Source: Streptomyces pactum (lineage in GTDB: Bacteria; Actinomycetota; Actinomycetes; Streptomycetales; Streptomycetaceae). From it: 64,000 nucleotides of DNA. The DNA lies in assembly GCF_002005225.1 (NCBI RefSeq), contig NZ_CP019724.1:3908501-3972500 (forward strand), written 5' to 3'. The notes beneath the pieces are model-generated. The model saw only the letters and a list, made by a program, of their open reading frames with translations. It searched no databases and had not been told where the DNA came from. Position numbers and translations under genes: made by a program. This document shows, piece after piece, positions 17,942-26,928 of the stretch; position 1 is the stretch's first letter, and each line of letters opens with the position of its first letter.

Positions 17942-18814
17942 TCAGTCGCTCTTCAGCACGAACGACGTCCGCACCTTCTCGAAGCCGGCCGCCTTGGCCT
18001 CCACCAGGTACGTCCCCGCCTTGGCCGACCCCGCCGGAGGCGTCCCGCACTCGGGGGCGCTCGGCCCCCGGTCCCACTTCACGGTGTAGGTGATGCCGCT
18101 GCCGGCGGCCACGCGGTACCGCAGGCTGCCCGCGCCCTCGACGCAGTCGTCGGACGACCAGTAGGCGTCGTCGCCTTCGGCCGGGGTGATCGTCAACACC
18201 GCGCGCTTCGGGCCGAGATCGATCTCGCAGTCGCTTTTGGAGGTGTTCCGCGCGGTCAGTTCGAAGGCGGGCGTCTGGCCGGGCGAGTAGTTGTTGCGGA
18301 CGCTGCGCAGGCTCAACTTCACCGCGCCCGGCGTGCAGTCGGGCAGACTCGAGCCACCCGGCAGCGCGTCACCCGCGCCGACGCCGGTCGCCGAACCGCC
18401 ACCCGAACCGCCTCCGCCGGCACTGCCCGCTCCGCCGGACCCGCCGCCGTCGCCACCGGACCCGCCGCCGTCGCCACCGGACTCGCCGCCGCCGGAACCG
18501 GCACCGGACCCGTCACCGCTCCCGGAACCCGTCCCCGAGCCCGTCCCGTTGGAGTCCCCGCCTCCCGACTCCTCGCGGCCGCCCGGCGCCTGACTGATCG
18601 CCGGTCCGGAACCCGAGGGACCGGGAGTGATCGAGGGTGCCGGGTTCTTGCCGTCGGCGCCGTCCTCGCGGCCTTTGCCGTCGCCACCCCCGCCGGCGAC
18701 CACGACCCACGTGATCAGCAGCGCCAACAGGGCGAACAGGGACAGCAGTACGGCCCTCCGTCGCCAGTAGATGGAGGAGGGAAGCGGCCCGACCGGATTG
18801 CGCAGAGATCCCAC
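17942..18814 (-). CDS. Single-pass membrane protein with Gly/Ser linker and exported domain
   Basis: A 290-aa protein. The short cytoplasmic N-terminus (GSLRNPVGPLPSSIYWRRR) precedes a strong membrane span (AVLLSLFALLALLITWVVVA). Then comes a long Gly/Ser/Asp-rich linker (about residues 45-155) encoded by GC-rich trinucleotide-type repeats. A folded exported domain follows, with four cysteines (LPDCTPGAV, KSDCEIDLGPKR, DDCVEGAGS, PECGTPPAG) and a beta-sandwich-like pattern. The family is not one I can name. The GTG start lacks an obvious ribosome site and was picked from the start of the conserved-looking N-terminus. Confidence 0.75.
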   Translation of the reverse strand: MGSLRNPVGPLPSSIYWRRRAVLLSLFALLALLITWVVVAGGGGDGKGREDGADGKNPAPSITPGPSGSGPAISQAPGGREESGGGDSNGTGSGTGSGSGDGSGAGSGGGESGGDGGGSGGDGGGSGGAGSAGGGGSGGGSATGVGAGDALPGGSSLPDCTPGAVKLSLRSVRNNYSPGQTPAFELTARNTSKSDCEIDLGPKRAVLTITPAEGDDAYWSSDDCVEGAGSLRYRVAAGSGITYTVKWDRGPSAPECGTPPAGSAKAGTYLVEAKAAGFEKVRTSFVLKSD

Positions 18815-18989
18815 GGCGCAAACTGTACGAGAGATCGGTGCGTTCCCCTGTCCCACCCGCCGTTCGGGGCCGCAACTTTTACGGATCATCATTCCGGAGA
18901 CCGCCCCCGACCCCCTGCCGATCGTCAGGTGCCGCACATGTCCATCGCAGGGTGTGACCGAATCGCCGGTCCGCCTACCGTCCGTGAGC

Positions 18990-19637
18990 ATGACCTTCGA
19001 CGACGAGCTGTACCGCGACATCACCGGCTTCGCCCACGACTCCCCGGCGTGGGTCCAGCACACGGCGGAGGTGTGGACGGAGGCGGGCATCCTGGTGTTC
19101 GGCGCGCTGTTCGTCGTCGCCTGGTGGCGGTCGCGCCGGGACAGTCACCACGCGTTCGCGATCGCGGCCCTCGCACCCCTGGCCACGGTGGTGGCGTACG
19201 TGTGCAGTGAGCTGCTCAAGTCCGGCTTCACGCAGGACCGTCCGTGCCGGGCGGTCGCCGCGGCGGCGCCGTCCCTGGCCGGATGCCCACCGCCCGGTGA
19301 CTGGTCCTTCCCCAGCAACCACGCGACGATAGCGGGTGCCTCGGCCGTCGCCCTGGCCCTGGTCCGGCGGGCGGTCGTCTGGCTGACGGCTCCGCTCGCC
19401 CTGCTGATGGCCTTCTCCCGGGTCTTCGTCGGCGTGCACTACCCGCACGACGTCGCCGCCGGGCTGCTGCTCGGCACCGTGGTCGCCGCCGCGGCCGTAC
19501 GTCTGGGCAGGCGTCCGGCGACGCGGCTGGCCGAGGCGATGCGCGCGTCGTCGGCGCCCGCGGTGCGGTGGCTGACCGGGCCGGGCCCGGCCGCCGCCCC
19601 CGCCACCGCGTACGCCGCCTCGCACCGGCGGCGCTGA
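18990..19637 (+). CDS. PAP2-family membrane phosphatase
   Basis: Integral membrane lipid phosphatase of the PAP2 superfamily (215 aa), probably acting on phosphatidic acid or undecaprenyl pyrophosphate at the outer face. The three catalytic motifs are visible: KSGFTQDRPC (KxxxxxxRP), PSNHATIAGA (PSGH type, with Asn in place of Gly) and SRVFVGVHYPHDV (SRxxxxxHxxxD). About five hydrophobic segments surround them. It is divergent from the membrane protein at 17942 and ends 7 nt from the convergent response-regulator gene. Confidence 0.92.
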   Translation: MTFDDELYRDITGFAHDSPAWVQHTAEVWTEAGILVFGALFVVAWWRSRRDSHHAFAIAALAPLATVVAYVCSELLKSGFTQDRPCRAVAAAAPSLAGCPPPGDWSFPSNHATIAGASAVALALVRRAVVWLTAPLALLMAFSRVFVGVHYPHDVAAGLLLGTVVAAAAVRLGRRPATRLAEAMRASSAPAVRWLTGPGPAAAPATAYAASHRRR

Positions 19638-19644
19638 GCACGCC

Positions 19645-20316
19645 TCAGGCGTCCGGGTCGACCAGTCCCGCCTCGTACGCGACGATCGCGGCCCGAACCC
19701 GGTTGCGTACCTCCAGCCGGTCCAGGACCGCGCTCACGTACGCCTTCACCGTGCCCTCGACGAGGTGCAGCCGGGCGGCGATCTCGGGGTTGGACAGTCC
19801 GGCGCCGACGAGGCCGAGCACCTCGCGTTCGCGGGGGCTGAGCCGCGCCACGCGCGCCCGTGCGTGTTCCTCGCGGGCGAGCCGGCCGCCGCCTCCGCCC
19901 CTGCCGAGGTCCTCGACGACGTACCGGGCGACCTTCGGGGACAGGAAGGCGGCGCCCTCGGCCACCGCCCGTACGCCCGCCATCAGTTCGTAGGGGTCCC
20001 CGGACTTGAGCAGGAAGCCGGTGGCACCGGCGGCCAGTGCGCGGGCGACGTAGGCCTGTTCGGAGAACGTGGTCAGCATCGCGACGGCGGTGCCGGGGGC
20101 GGTCCGTACGATCTCCTCGGCCGCCGTGAGGCCGTCCAGGCGGGGCATGCGGATGTCCAGCAGGGCGACGTCGGGGCGGTGGGCCAGGGTCAGTTCGACC
20201 GCCTCGCGGCCGTTGCCCGCCTCGGCGACGACCTCGCTCTCCCCGCCGCTCGCCAGGATGGCGCGCACACCGGCCCGCACCATCGCCTCGTCGTCGGCCA
20301 GCAGTACCCGGATCAC
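19645..20316 (-). CDS. NarL/FixJ-family response regulator
   Basis: A 223-aa DNA-binding response regulator. The receiver domain has acidic D8/D9 and phospho-acceptor Asp54 in LLDIRMPRLDG. The C-terminal LuxR-type helix-turn-helix reads LSPREREVLGLVGAGLSNPE followed by IAARLHLVEGTVKAYVSAV. The GTG start overlaps the stop of the upstream sensor kinase gene as GTGA, so the pair is co-translated. Target genes are unknown. Confidence 0.94.
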   Translation of the reverse strand: MIRVLLADDEAMVRAGVRAILASGGESEVVAEAGNGREAVELTLAHRPDVALLDIRMPRLDGLTAAEEIVRTAPGTAVAMLTTFSEQAYVARALAAGATGFLLKSGDPYELMAGVRAVAEGAAFLSPKVARYVVEDLGRGGGGGRLAREEHARARVARLSPREREVLGLVGAGLSNPEIAARLHLVEGTVKAYVSAVLDRLEVRNRVRAAIVAYEAGLVDPDA

Positions 20317-21935
20317 CGTACGTACTCCTCGTATCGCTCGTAGGGCTCGTGTTCCTCGCCGGACGGTCCGGCGCGGGGGATGACGTCCTTGGCGGCCAGC
20401 CGTCCCGCTCCGTCGAAGCAGAGCCGGAAGTGGTCGACGGAGACGAGGAGTTCACCGCTCGACCGGTAGTAGCGGCAGTCGGCGCCCGCCGGGGGCGCGG
20501 GGGCGCGCTCGACGGGCGGGTCGCCGACCGTGCGGTCCGGCAGTACGTCGGCGACCTCGTCGTGCGGCGTGCCCGGGCGCAGTGCCGCGTACGCGGCGGG
20601 GCTGAGCACCGAGTGGGTCTCGGTGTACGCGTACCAGCCGAAGGCCGCGCCGACCAGGACGACGCCCGCGCCGGCGGCGGCGCCCAGGCCGAGGACGACG
20701 CGGCGGCGGGCGCGGGCGAAGGGCGCCGAGGGGGCGGGCCGGGAAGCGGGCACGAGGGCGGGGGTCTGCTGTGCGGGGACGTACGCCCGGACGCGGAAGC
20801 CGTCCCCGTGCGGGCCCGCGCCGAAGTCGCCGCCGACCGAGGCGACGGCGGCCCGCAGCCCGAGCAGGCCCGAACCGCCCGACGAAGGAGACGCCTCCTG
20901 GGCGGCCGGTCCGTTGGTGACGGTGACCGTCGTGCCGCGGGCGTGCCCGGTGACCGCCACGACGACGGGGGCGCCCGGCGCGTGCCGGGCGGCGTTGGTC
21001 AGCGCCTCGCGCGCCACCCGGTGCAGCAGGCGTTCGGTGATGCCGCCGGGTTCCGGGGCCGGGGCGGTGGCGTCGTCCCGCCGTTCCCAGCGGACGGTCA
21101 GGCCCGACTCCGCGGCCCGGGCGACGAGGTCCTCGATGCTCTCGCCCGCCGGGGTCAGCGGTGCGGGCTCGTCGTCGACGGACACGTCGCGCAGTACGCC
21201 GATGATGCGGTGCAGGTGGTCGGTGGCGTCGGCGGCGGCGGCGCGCAGGTCGGCCGCGGCGGCGCGGTGGCCGGCGGCGAGGCCCGGTGCGACCTGGAGG
21301 GCGGCGGCGCGCAGGGCGAGCAGGCTCAGCTCGTGACCGAGCCAGTCGTGCATGTCCTCGGCGATGCGGGCCCGTTCGCGGAGTCGGGCCCGTTCCTCGG
21401 CGTGCCGCTGTTCGTCCTCCAGCTTGGCGGCCCGGAGCCAGCCGGCCTCGGCGAGTGCCCGGCTCTGCCGCCAGTAGCGTCCGACGAGCCAGGGGAAGAC
21501 GCAGCCGAAGAGCAGCGTGCCCGTCATGACCAGCCACTCGGGCGCCGGATCGACTCCGGCCAGCGCGATCCGCGCCGTGCCGACGGCGCCGACACCGGCG
21601 AAGCCGGCCACCGCGGGGCGCGGCCGCCGCGCGCGCAGGCCGAGCAGCAGGGCGAGGGTGCCGAGGGCGGGGCCGTAGGAGACGCTGAACAGGGCCGGGG
21701 CCGCGGCCAGGCTCAGGCCCGCCGTCAGCGCGAACGCGACGAGCGGCCACCGCCGGGAGAGCGCGACGGCCACGGCGAGCACGCCCAGGCCGGCGAGCTG
21801 CTGCCCCGGGGAGCGCGGCTCGTTCAGCCCGATCCGGTCCGCGGTGACCGCGGGGAGGGCGAGGGCGGCCCAGAGCAGAGCGCCTCTGCCGAGGGGGGCG
21901 AGGCGCGCCGAGGCGGCCGGTCGCGTACCTTCCAT
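20313..21935 (-). CDS. Sensor histidine kinase with extra C-terminal exported domain
   Basis: A 540-aa HisKA_3/NarX-type kinase. Four to five N-terminal membrane spans (residues about 15-155) precede the dimerisation helix with phospho-acceptor His196 in EDMHDWLGHELSLLAL. The HATPase domain follows (VAREALTNAARHAPGAPV; GSGLLGLRAAV). Unusually, the chain continues past the ATPase: a further membrane span (about 413-437, VVLGLGAAAGAGVVLVGAAF) and a 100-residue tail with YAALRPGTPHDEVADVLPD and two cysteines (487 and 506). That tail resembles small SmpA/OmlA-like domains and should be outside the cell. It is co-translated with the response regulator. Confidence 0.92.
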   Translation of the reverse strand: MEGTRPAASARLAPLGRGALLWAALALPAVTADRIGLNEPRSPGQQLAGLGVLAVAVALSRRWPLVAFALTAGLSLAAAPALFSVSYGPALGTLALLLGLRARRPRPAVAGFAGVGAVGTARIALAGVDPAPEWLVMTGTLLFGCVFPWLVGRYWRQSRALAEAGWLRAAKLEDEQRHAEERARLRERARIAEDMHDWLGHELSLLALRAAALQVAPGLAAGHRAAAADLRAAAADATDHLHRIIGVLRDVSVDDEPAPLTPAGESIEDLVARAAESGLTVRWERRDDATAPAPEPGGITERLLHRVAREALTNAARHAPGAPVVVAVTGHARGTTVTVTNGPAAQEASPSSGGSGLLGLRAAVASVGGDFGAGPHGDGFRVRAYVPAQQTPALVPASRPAPSAPFARARRRVVLGLGAAAGAGVVLVGAAFGWYAYTETHSVLSPAAYAALRPGTPHDEVADVLPDRTVGDPPVERAPAPPAGADCRYYRSSGELLVSVDHFRLCFDGAGRLAAKDVIPRAGPSGEEHEPYERYEEYVR

Positions 21936-22054
21936 GGGGCCGACGCTACAAGCGGCGGGCAGGGCGGCGCCCCTGCCGATCGTCAGGGGTCGTGGCCGAT
22001 ACCGGGTGGCGGTGCGCCCGTGCGGCGGTCCTCCCGTGGCAGGATCGGAGGGTC

Positions 22055-23077
22055 ATGACTGCGCCCACGAAGCCCCCGTACAACGGCCCCTCCGACCCCG
22101 CCGCGGCCCCGGCCTCCGCAGCCGTCTCCGGGACCCCCGCCTCCGCCGCCGTCTCCGGTGCGCCGGCCTCCGCCGCCGTCCCGGCCGGTGAGCGGACCGC
22201 CTCCGGTGTGCCGCTGCACGCCCCCGTCATCGACTGGTTCGACGAGCACGCCCGCGATCTGCCGTGGCGGCGCCCGGAAGCCGGCGCGTGGGGTGTGATG
22301 GTCAGTGAGTTCATGCTCCAGCAGACGCCGGTGAGCCGTGTCCTGCCCGTCTACGAGCAGTGGCTGGCCCGCTGGCCGCGCCCCGCCGACCTCGCCGCTC
22401 AGGCGCCCGGCGAGGCCGTCCGCGCCTGGGGCCGGCTCGGCTACCCGCGCCGCGCCCTGCGCCTGCACGGCGCCGCCGCGGCCATAACGGAACGGCACGG
22501 CGGCGACGTACCGGCGGATCACGCCCAACTGCTGGCGCTGCCCGGCATCGGCGAGTACACGGCCGCCGCGGTCGCCTCCTTCGCCTACGGCCAGCGGCAC
22601 GCCGTACTGGACACCAACGTCCGCCGGGTGTTCGCCCGGGCGGTCACCGGTGCGCAGTACCCGCCGAACGCGACCACCGCCGCCGAGCGGAAGCTGGCGC
22701 GGGCGCTGCTGCCCGACGACGAGGCGCGCGCGGCACGCTGGGCGGCCGCCTCCATGGAGCTGGGCGCGCTCGTCTGCACGGCGAAGAACGAGTCGTGCCA
22801 CCGCTGCCCGATCGCGGACCGGTGCGCCTGGCGGCTGGCGGGCAAGCCCGCGCACGACGGGCCGCCGCGGCGCGGCCAGACGTACGCGGGTACCGACCGG
22901 CAGGTGCGCGGCCGGCTGCTCGCGGTGTTGCGGGAGGCGCACGGTCCGGTGCCGCAGGCGGTCCTCGACCAGGTGTGGCACGAACCGGTCCAGCGCGCCC
23001 GGGCCCTGGACGGTCTCGTCGCCGACGGTCTGGCGGAGCCGCTGGCGGACGGGCTGTACCGGCTGCCGCTGACCTGA
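22055..23077 (+). CDS. mutY: A/G-specific adenine glycosylase MutY
   Basis: Removes adenine mispaired with 8-oxoguanine or guanine (340 aa). The catalytic region SEFMLQQTPVSRVLPVYEQW contains the expected glutamate, the helix-hairpin-helix is LPGIGEYTAAAVASFAYG with the Asp in AVLDTNVRRVFARA, and the [4Fe-4S] loop is C-x6-C-x2-C-x5-C (CTAKNESCHRCPIADRC). The first 50 residues are an Ala/Pro/Ser-rich tail with a SGTPASAAV-type repeat encoded by tandem DNA repeats. The C-terminal NUDT1-like domain of longer MutY proteins is absent or reduced. A GGAG ribosome site precedes the ATG. Confidence 0.93.
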   Translation: MTAPTKPPYNGPSDPAAAPASAAVSGTPASAAVSGAPASAAVPAGERTASGVPLHAPVIDWFDEHARDLPWRRPEAGAWGVMVSEFMLQQTPVSRVLPVYEQWLARWPRPADLAAQAPGEAVRAWGRLGYPRRALRLHGAAAAITERHGGDVPADHAQLLALPGIGEYTAAAVASFAYGQRHAVLDTNVRRVFARAVTGAQYPPNATTAAERKLARALLPDDEARAARWAAASMELGALVCTAKNESCHRCPIADRCAWRLAGKPAHDGPPRRGQTYAGTDRQVRGRLLAVLREAHGPVPQAVLDQVWHEPVQRARALDGLVADGLAEPLADGLYRLPLT

Positions 23078-23362
23078 CGTACAGCCGGAGCACAGCGGTG
23101 GCGGGTGCTTCCGTGACATTTCACATATCGGGCAAATTGTCGATTACCACCCCCAAGTGGGCTTTCGTTTTGGCCGGTTCCTCCTTCCGTTACACAACCG
23201 ACGGACAGCCGAGGGTCTGCCGCAGGCTGCTTCGCACAGCGCCGTGACAACGCTTGCCTACCTTCGTTTCCGTGGCCCCCAGGCACAGGGGGCTACGGAC
23301 CACAGGCAGTGGCCCGGCGGCGACCAGACCGCCGGAGTACGGGGATCGGAAGGCGGTTGACC
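23078..23362 (+). promoter_or_regulatory. Upstream region of the sigE operon
   Basis: A 285-nt region before sigE with two comparatively AT-rich patches (TTTCACATATCGGGCAAATT near 23117-23137 and the stretch around 23160-23200). In S. coelicolor sigE is driven by the response regulator CseB; the binding sites are expected here, but I cannot define them by eye. The promoter is likely in the last 110 nt (GTGACAACGCTTGCCTACC near 23244-23262). Confidence 0.4.
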
Positions 23363-23896
23363 ATGGGCGAGGTGCTCGAGTTCGAGGAGTACGTCCGCAC
23401 CCGGCAGGACGCGCTGCTGCGCAGCGCACGGCGCCTGGTCCCGGACCCCGTCGACGCCCAGGACCTGCTGCAGACCGCGCTGGCGCGGACGTACCGCCGG
23501 TGGTCCACCATCGAGGACAAGCGGCTCGCGGACGCCTACCTGCGCCGGGTGATGATCAACACGCGGACCGAGTGGTGGCGGGCCCGGAAGCTGGAGGAGG
23601 TGCCGACCGAGCAGCTTCCGGAGTCCTGCGTGGACGACTCCACCGAGCAGCACGCGGACCGCGCCCTGCTGATGGACGTCATGAAGGTGCTCGCCCCGAA
23701 GCAGCGCAGCGTCGTGGTGCTGCGACACTGGGAGCAGATGTCAACGGAGGAGACCGCCGCCGCCCTCGGCATGTCGGCGGGGACGGTCAAGAGCACGCTG
23801 CACCGGGCGCTCGCCCGGCTCCGCGAGGAGCTGGTCGCCCGCGATCTGGACGCACGGGCGCTGGAGCGTGAGGAGCGGGAGCGTTGCGCGGCCTGA
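23363..23896 (+). CDS. sigE: ECF sigma factor SigE
   Basis: Extracytoplasmic-function sigma factor of the cell-envelope stress response (177 aa). Region 2 is visible as DAQDLLQTALARTYRRW and region 4 as MSTEETAAALGMSAGTVKST with LHRALARLREEL. The protein starts MGEVLEFEEYVRTRQDALL, as I recall for S. coelicolor SigE. It heads sigE-cseA-cseB-cseC; SigE is controlled at transcription by CseB/CseC rather than by a classical anti-sigma factor. Its 3' end overlaps the proposed start of cseA by 13 nt. Confidence 0.96.
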   Translation: MGEVLEFEEYVRTRQDALLRSARRLVPDPVDAQDLLQTALARTYRRWSTIEDKRLADAYLRRVMINTRTEWWRARKLEEVPTEQLPESCVDDSTEQHADRALLMDVMKVLAPKQRSVVVLRHWEQMSTEETAAALGMSAGTVKSTLHRALARLREELVARDLDARALEREERERCAA

Positions 23897-24549
23897 CCGT
23901 CGGTCGATCACCCGGCAAGGCCCGGAAGAGCGTGCAGGCGGCGAGTACGGCGGTGGCCGTGTTCGTCGCCCTCGGCGTTTCCCTCTCCGGCTGCGGCGCG
24001 GGCGGCACCGGCGCCCGTGACGAGGGGCCGGCCCACGCGGACGCGGTGGGCGGCGCCGCCTCCTCCTCGCCCGCGGCCTCTCCCTCCAAGGTCCCCGACC
24101 GGGTGGACCCGGTCCGGCTGGTCAAGGCCGACCCCAGGGTCTCCGCGGAGGTCAAGCGCGAGCTGAAGCCGTGCGTCGCCGACGAGTACCCCGTCGACGT
24201 GTCGTACGGGGAGCTGACCGGGGGGTCGGCCGATGACGTCGTCGTCAACGTGCTGACGTGCGGTGACGCGGTGGGTGTGGGCAGTTACGTGTACCGCGAG
24301 GAAGACGGCGCGTACCAGAATGTGTTCAAGGCCGAGGAGCCGCCGGTCTACGCGGAGATCGACCGCGGCGACCTGGTGGTGACCAAGCAGGTGTACGAGA
24401 AGGGCGATCCGGTGTCCAGTCCGTCCGGCGAGAACGTGATCACGTACCGCTGGGCCTCGGGCCGGTTCACCGAGGAGTTCCGCACCCACAACGACTACAG
24501 CAACGCCGCCGGGAACGTGCCGACCCCGGTCCCCGAACCGGAGAGCTGA
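23884..24549 (+). CDS. cseA: Lipoprotein CseA
   Basis: Negative modulator of the SigE signalling system, anchored outside the membrane (221 aa as called). The signal sequence has basic residues (RSPGKARK), a hydrophobic core (STAVAVFVALGVSL) and lipobox LSGC with Cys37. The mature domain contains VRLVKADPRVSAEVKRELKP, a Cys pair (KPCVADEYPVD, VLTCGDAVGVG) and no known catalytic motif. A TTG at 23884 overlapping the sigE end is used; a GTG at 23899 is an alternative. Position between sigE and cseB fixes the identity. Confidence 0.88.
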   Translation: MRGLTVGRSPGKARKSVQAASTAVAVFVALGVSLSGCGAGGTGARDEGPAHADAVGGAASSSPAASPSKVPDRVDPVRLVKADPRVSAEVKRELKPCVADEYPVDVSYGELTGGSADDVVVNVLTCGDAVGVGSYVYREEDGAYQNVFKAEEPPVYAEIDRGDLVVTKQVYEKGDPVSSPSGENVITYRWASGRFTEEFRTHNDYSNAAGNVPTPVPEPES

Positions 24550-24714
24550 CACCCACGGCGAGTGAACCGACCGGGCCGCGTGAACCGACCGGGCCGCTCG
24601 GACCGATGGAGACATGAACACCCGGCCGGGACATGAGGACCGGCGGAGAAATGAACGCGGCGCACGCCCTGCGCGTCTACCGAGTGACCGCACACGAGGA
24701 CTGAGAGCATCCGG

Positions 24715-25419
24715 ATGGCAGACCAGACCCACGTTCTGTTCGTCGAGGACGACGACGTCATCCGCGAGGCCACGCAGCTCGCCCTGGAGCGGGACGGCTT
24801 CGCGGTCACCGCGATGCCCGACGGACTGTCGGGCTTGGAGGCGTTCCGCGCCGACCGCCCCGACATCGCGCTCCTCGACGTCATGGTCCCCGGCCTCGAC
24901 GGCGTCAGTCTGTGCCGCCGGATCCGGGACGAGTCCACCGTGCCGGTGATCATGCTGTCGGCGCGGGCGGACTCCATCGACGTCGTCCTGGGGCTGGAGG
25001 CGGGCGCCGACGACTACGTCACCAAGCCGTTCGACGGGGCCGTGCTGGTCGCCCGGATCCGTGCGGTGCTGCGCCGCTTCGGGCACGCCGGCGGCGGCGA
25101 CCGGGGGGACGCGGGGAGCGCCGCGGACACCGGGGGTGTGCTCGTCTTCGGCGAGCTGGAGGTCGACACCGAGGGCATGGAGGTGCGCCGCGCCGGGCGG
25201 CCGGTGGCGCTCACCCCGACCGAGATGCGGCTGCTGCTGGAGTTCTCCTCCGCGCCGGGCACGGTGCTCTCGCGCGACAAGCTCCTGGAGCGCGTGTGGG
25301 ACTACGGCTGGGGTGGCGACACCCGCGTCGTCGACGTCCATGTGCACCGGCTGCGCACCAAGATCGGTCAGGACCGTATCGAGACGGTCCGCGGCTTCGG
25401 CTACAAGCTGAAGGCCTGA
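24715..25419 (+). CDS. cseB: Response regulator CseB
   Basis: OmpR/PhoB-type response regulator that activates sigE transcription in response to wall damage (234 aa). The receiver domain has acidic residues EDDD (11-14) and phospho-acceptor Asp55 in LLDVMVPGLDG. The winged-helix domain reads LTPTEMRLLLEFSSAPG, VLSRDKLLERVWDYGWGGD, VVDVHVHRLRTKIG and ETVRGFGYKL. A 165-nt gap separates it from cseA and contains a 17-bp GTGAACCGACCGGGCCG duplication; cseC follows after 24 nt. Confidence 0.95.
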   Translation: MADQTHVLFVEDDDVIREATQLALERDGFAVTAMPDGLSGLEAFRADRPDIALLDVMVPGLDGVSLCRRIRDESTVPVIMLSARADSIDVVLGLEAGADDYVTKPFDGAVLVARIRAVLRRFGHAGGGDRGDAGSAADTGGVLVFGELEVDTEGMEVRRAGRPVALTPTEMRLLLEFSSAPGTVLSRDKLLERVWDYGWGGDTRVVDVHVHRLRTKIGQDRIETVRGFGYKLKA

Positions 25420-25443
25420 GCGGGGATACGGGGATACAGGGAC

Positions 25444-26913
25444 ATGCGGGGGTTTTTCCGACGCCTGACCGCCTCGTCACCGGGGCGCCCGGACAGCCGC
25501 ACCGTGCCGGACAGCCGTACGGTGCCGGACAGCCGTACGGTGCCGGGCGTCCGCACCGTGCCGGGCATCCGCGCGGGACTGAGCATCCGTACCGGGCTGC
25601 GCTGGAAGCTCAGCGCGGCCATCGCGCTGGTCGGCGCTCTGGTGGCGGTCGCGCTGAGCCTGGTCGTGCACAACGCGGCCCGGGTGTCGATGCTGGACAA
25701 CGCGCGTGACCTCGCGGACGACCGGGTCCTGATCGCCCAGCGCAACTACGAGCTGTCCGGCCGGCAGAACTTCCCGAACGCCAAGATCGACGATCCCGAG
25801 CTGCCCGCGGAGCTGCGCCGCAAGGCCGAGGCCGGGCGGCGGGCGACGTACGTCTCCGAGCGGGCCGACGGGGTGACGGACATCTGGGCCGCCGTGCCGC
25901 TCAAGGACGGGCACGTGATGTCCCTGCACTCCGGGTTCACCGACCGCAGCGCGGACATCCTCGACGACCTCGACCAGGCCCTGGTCATCGGATCCATCGC
26001 GGTCGTGCTCGGCGGCAGCGCGCTGGGCGTGCTCATCGGCGGCCAGTTGTCGCGCCGGCTGCGCAAGGCGGCCGCCGCCGCGCACCAGGTCGCCAACGGG
26101 GAGCCGGACGTGCGCGTGAGGGACGCCATCGGCGGGGTCGTGCGGGACGAGACCGACGACCTCGCGAGTGCCGTGGACGCGATGGCGGACGCCCTGCAGA
26201 AGCGGCTGGAGGCGGAGCGCCGGGTCACCGCGGACATCGCGCACGAGCTGCGCACCCCGGTGACCGGTCTGCTCACCGCCGCGGAGCTGCTGCCGCCGGG
26301 CCGGCCCACCGAGCTGGTGCTGGACCGGGCGAAGGCGATGCGCACGCTCGTCGAGGACGTCCTGGAGGTGGCCCGGCTGGACGGGGCCTCGGAGCGGGCC
26401 GAGCTGCAGGACATCATGCTGGGCCACTTCGTGTCCCGGCGGGTGGCGGCCAAGGACCCGGACGTGGAGGTGCGGGTGATCCACGAGTCGGAGGTCACCA
26501 CCGACCCGCGGCGCCTGGAGCGCGTGCTGTTCAACCTGCTCGCCAACGCCGCCCGGCACGGCCGGCCCCCCGTCGAGGTCAGCGTCGAGGGCCGGGTGAT
26601 CCGGGTCCGCGACCACGGGCCCGGCTTCCCCGAGAACCTCCTCGCCGAGGGGCCGAGCCGCTTCCGCACCGGCAGCACGGACCGGGCGGGGCGCGGACAC
26701 GGGCTGGGCCTGACCATCGCGGCCGGCCAGGCCCGGGTACTGGGCGCACGGCTCACCTTCCGCAACGTCCGGCCCGCCGGGGCACCGGAGCACGTACCGG
26801 CCGAGGGCGCGGTCGCCGTGCTGTGGCTGCCGGAGCACGCGCCGACGAACACCGGGAGCTACCCGATGCTGCCGGACCGGACCCACAGCGGCCCCCCGGG
26901 CCGCCGGCCCTAG
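25444..26913 (+). CDS. cseC: Sensor histidine kinase CseC
   Basis: Membrane sensor kinase partner of CseB (489 aa). A cytoplasmic N-terminal tail of about 55 residues contains the repeat PDSRTV (three times, then related units), encoded by a tandem DNA repeat. Two membrane spans (about 59-78 and 178-200) enclose an exported sensor domain of about 100 residues. A HAMP linker is followed by the H-box ADIAHELRTPVTGLL with His267, the N-box FNLLANAARHGRPPVEV and the G-box GHGLGLTIAAGQARVLGARL. Together with SigE and CseB it answers cell-wall antibiotics. Confidence 0.95.
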   Translation: MRGFFRRLTASSPGRPDSRTVPDSRTVPDSRTVPGVRTVPGIRAGLSIRTGLRWKLSAAIALVGALVAVALSLVVHNAARVSMLDNARDLADDRVLIAQRNYELSGRQNFPNAKIDDPELPAELRRKAEAGRRATYVSERADGVTDIWAAVPLKDGHVMSLHSGFTDRSADILDDLDQALVIGSIAVVLGGSALGVLIGGQLSRRLRKAAAAAHQVANGEPDVRVRDAIGGVVRDETDDLASAVDAMADALQKRLEAERRVTADIAHELRTPVTGLLTAAELLPPGRPTELVLDRAKAMRTLVEDVLEVARLDGASERAELQDIMLGHFVSRRVAAKDPDVEVRVIHESEVTTDPRRLERVLFNLLANAARHGRPPVEVSVEGRVIRVRDHGPGFPENLLAEGPSRFRTGSTDRAGRGHGLGLTIAAGQARVLGARLTFRNVRPAGAPEHVPAEGAVAVLWLPEHAPTNTGSYPMLPDRTHSGPPGRRP

Positions 26914-26928
26914 ACCCGGCTCAGCCGC

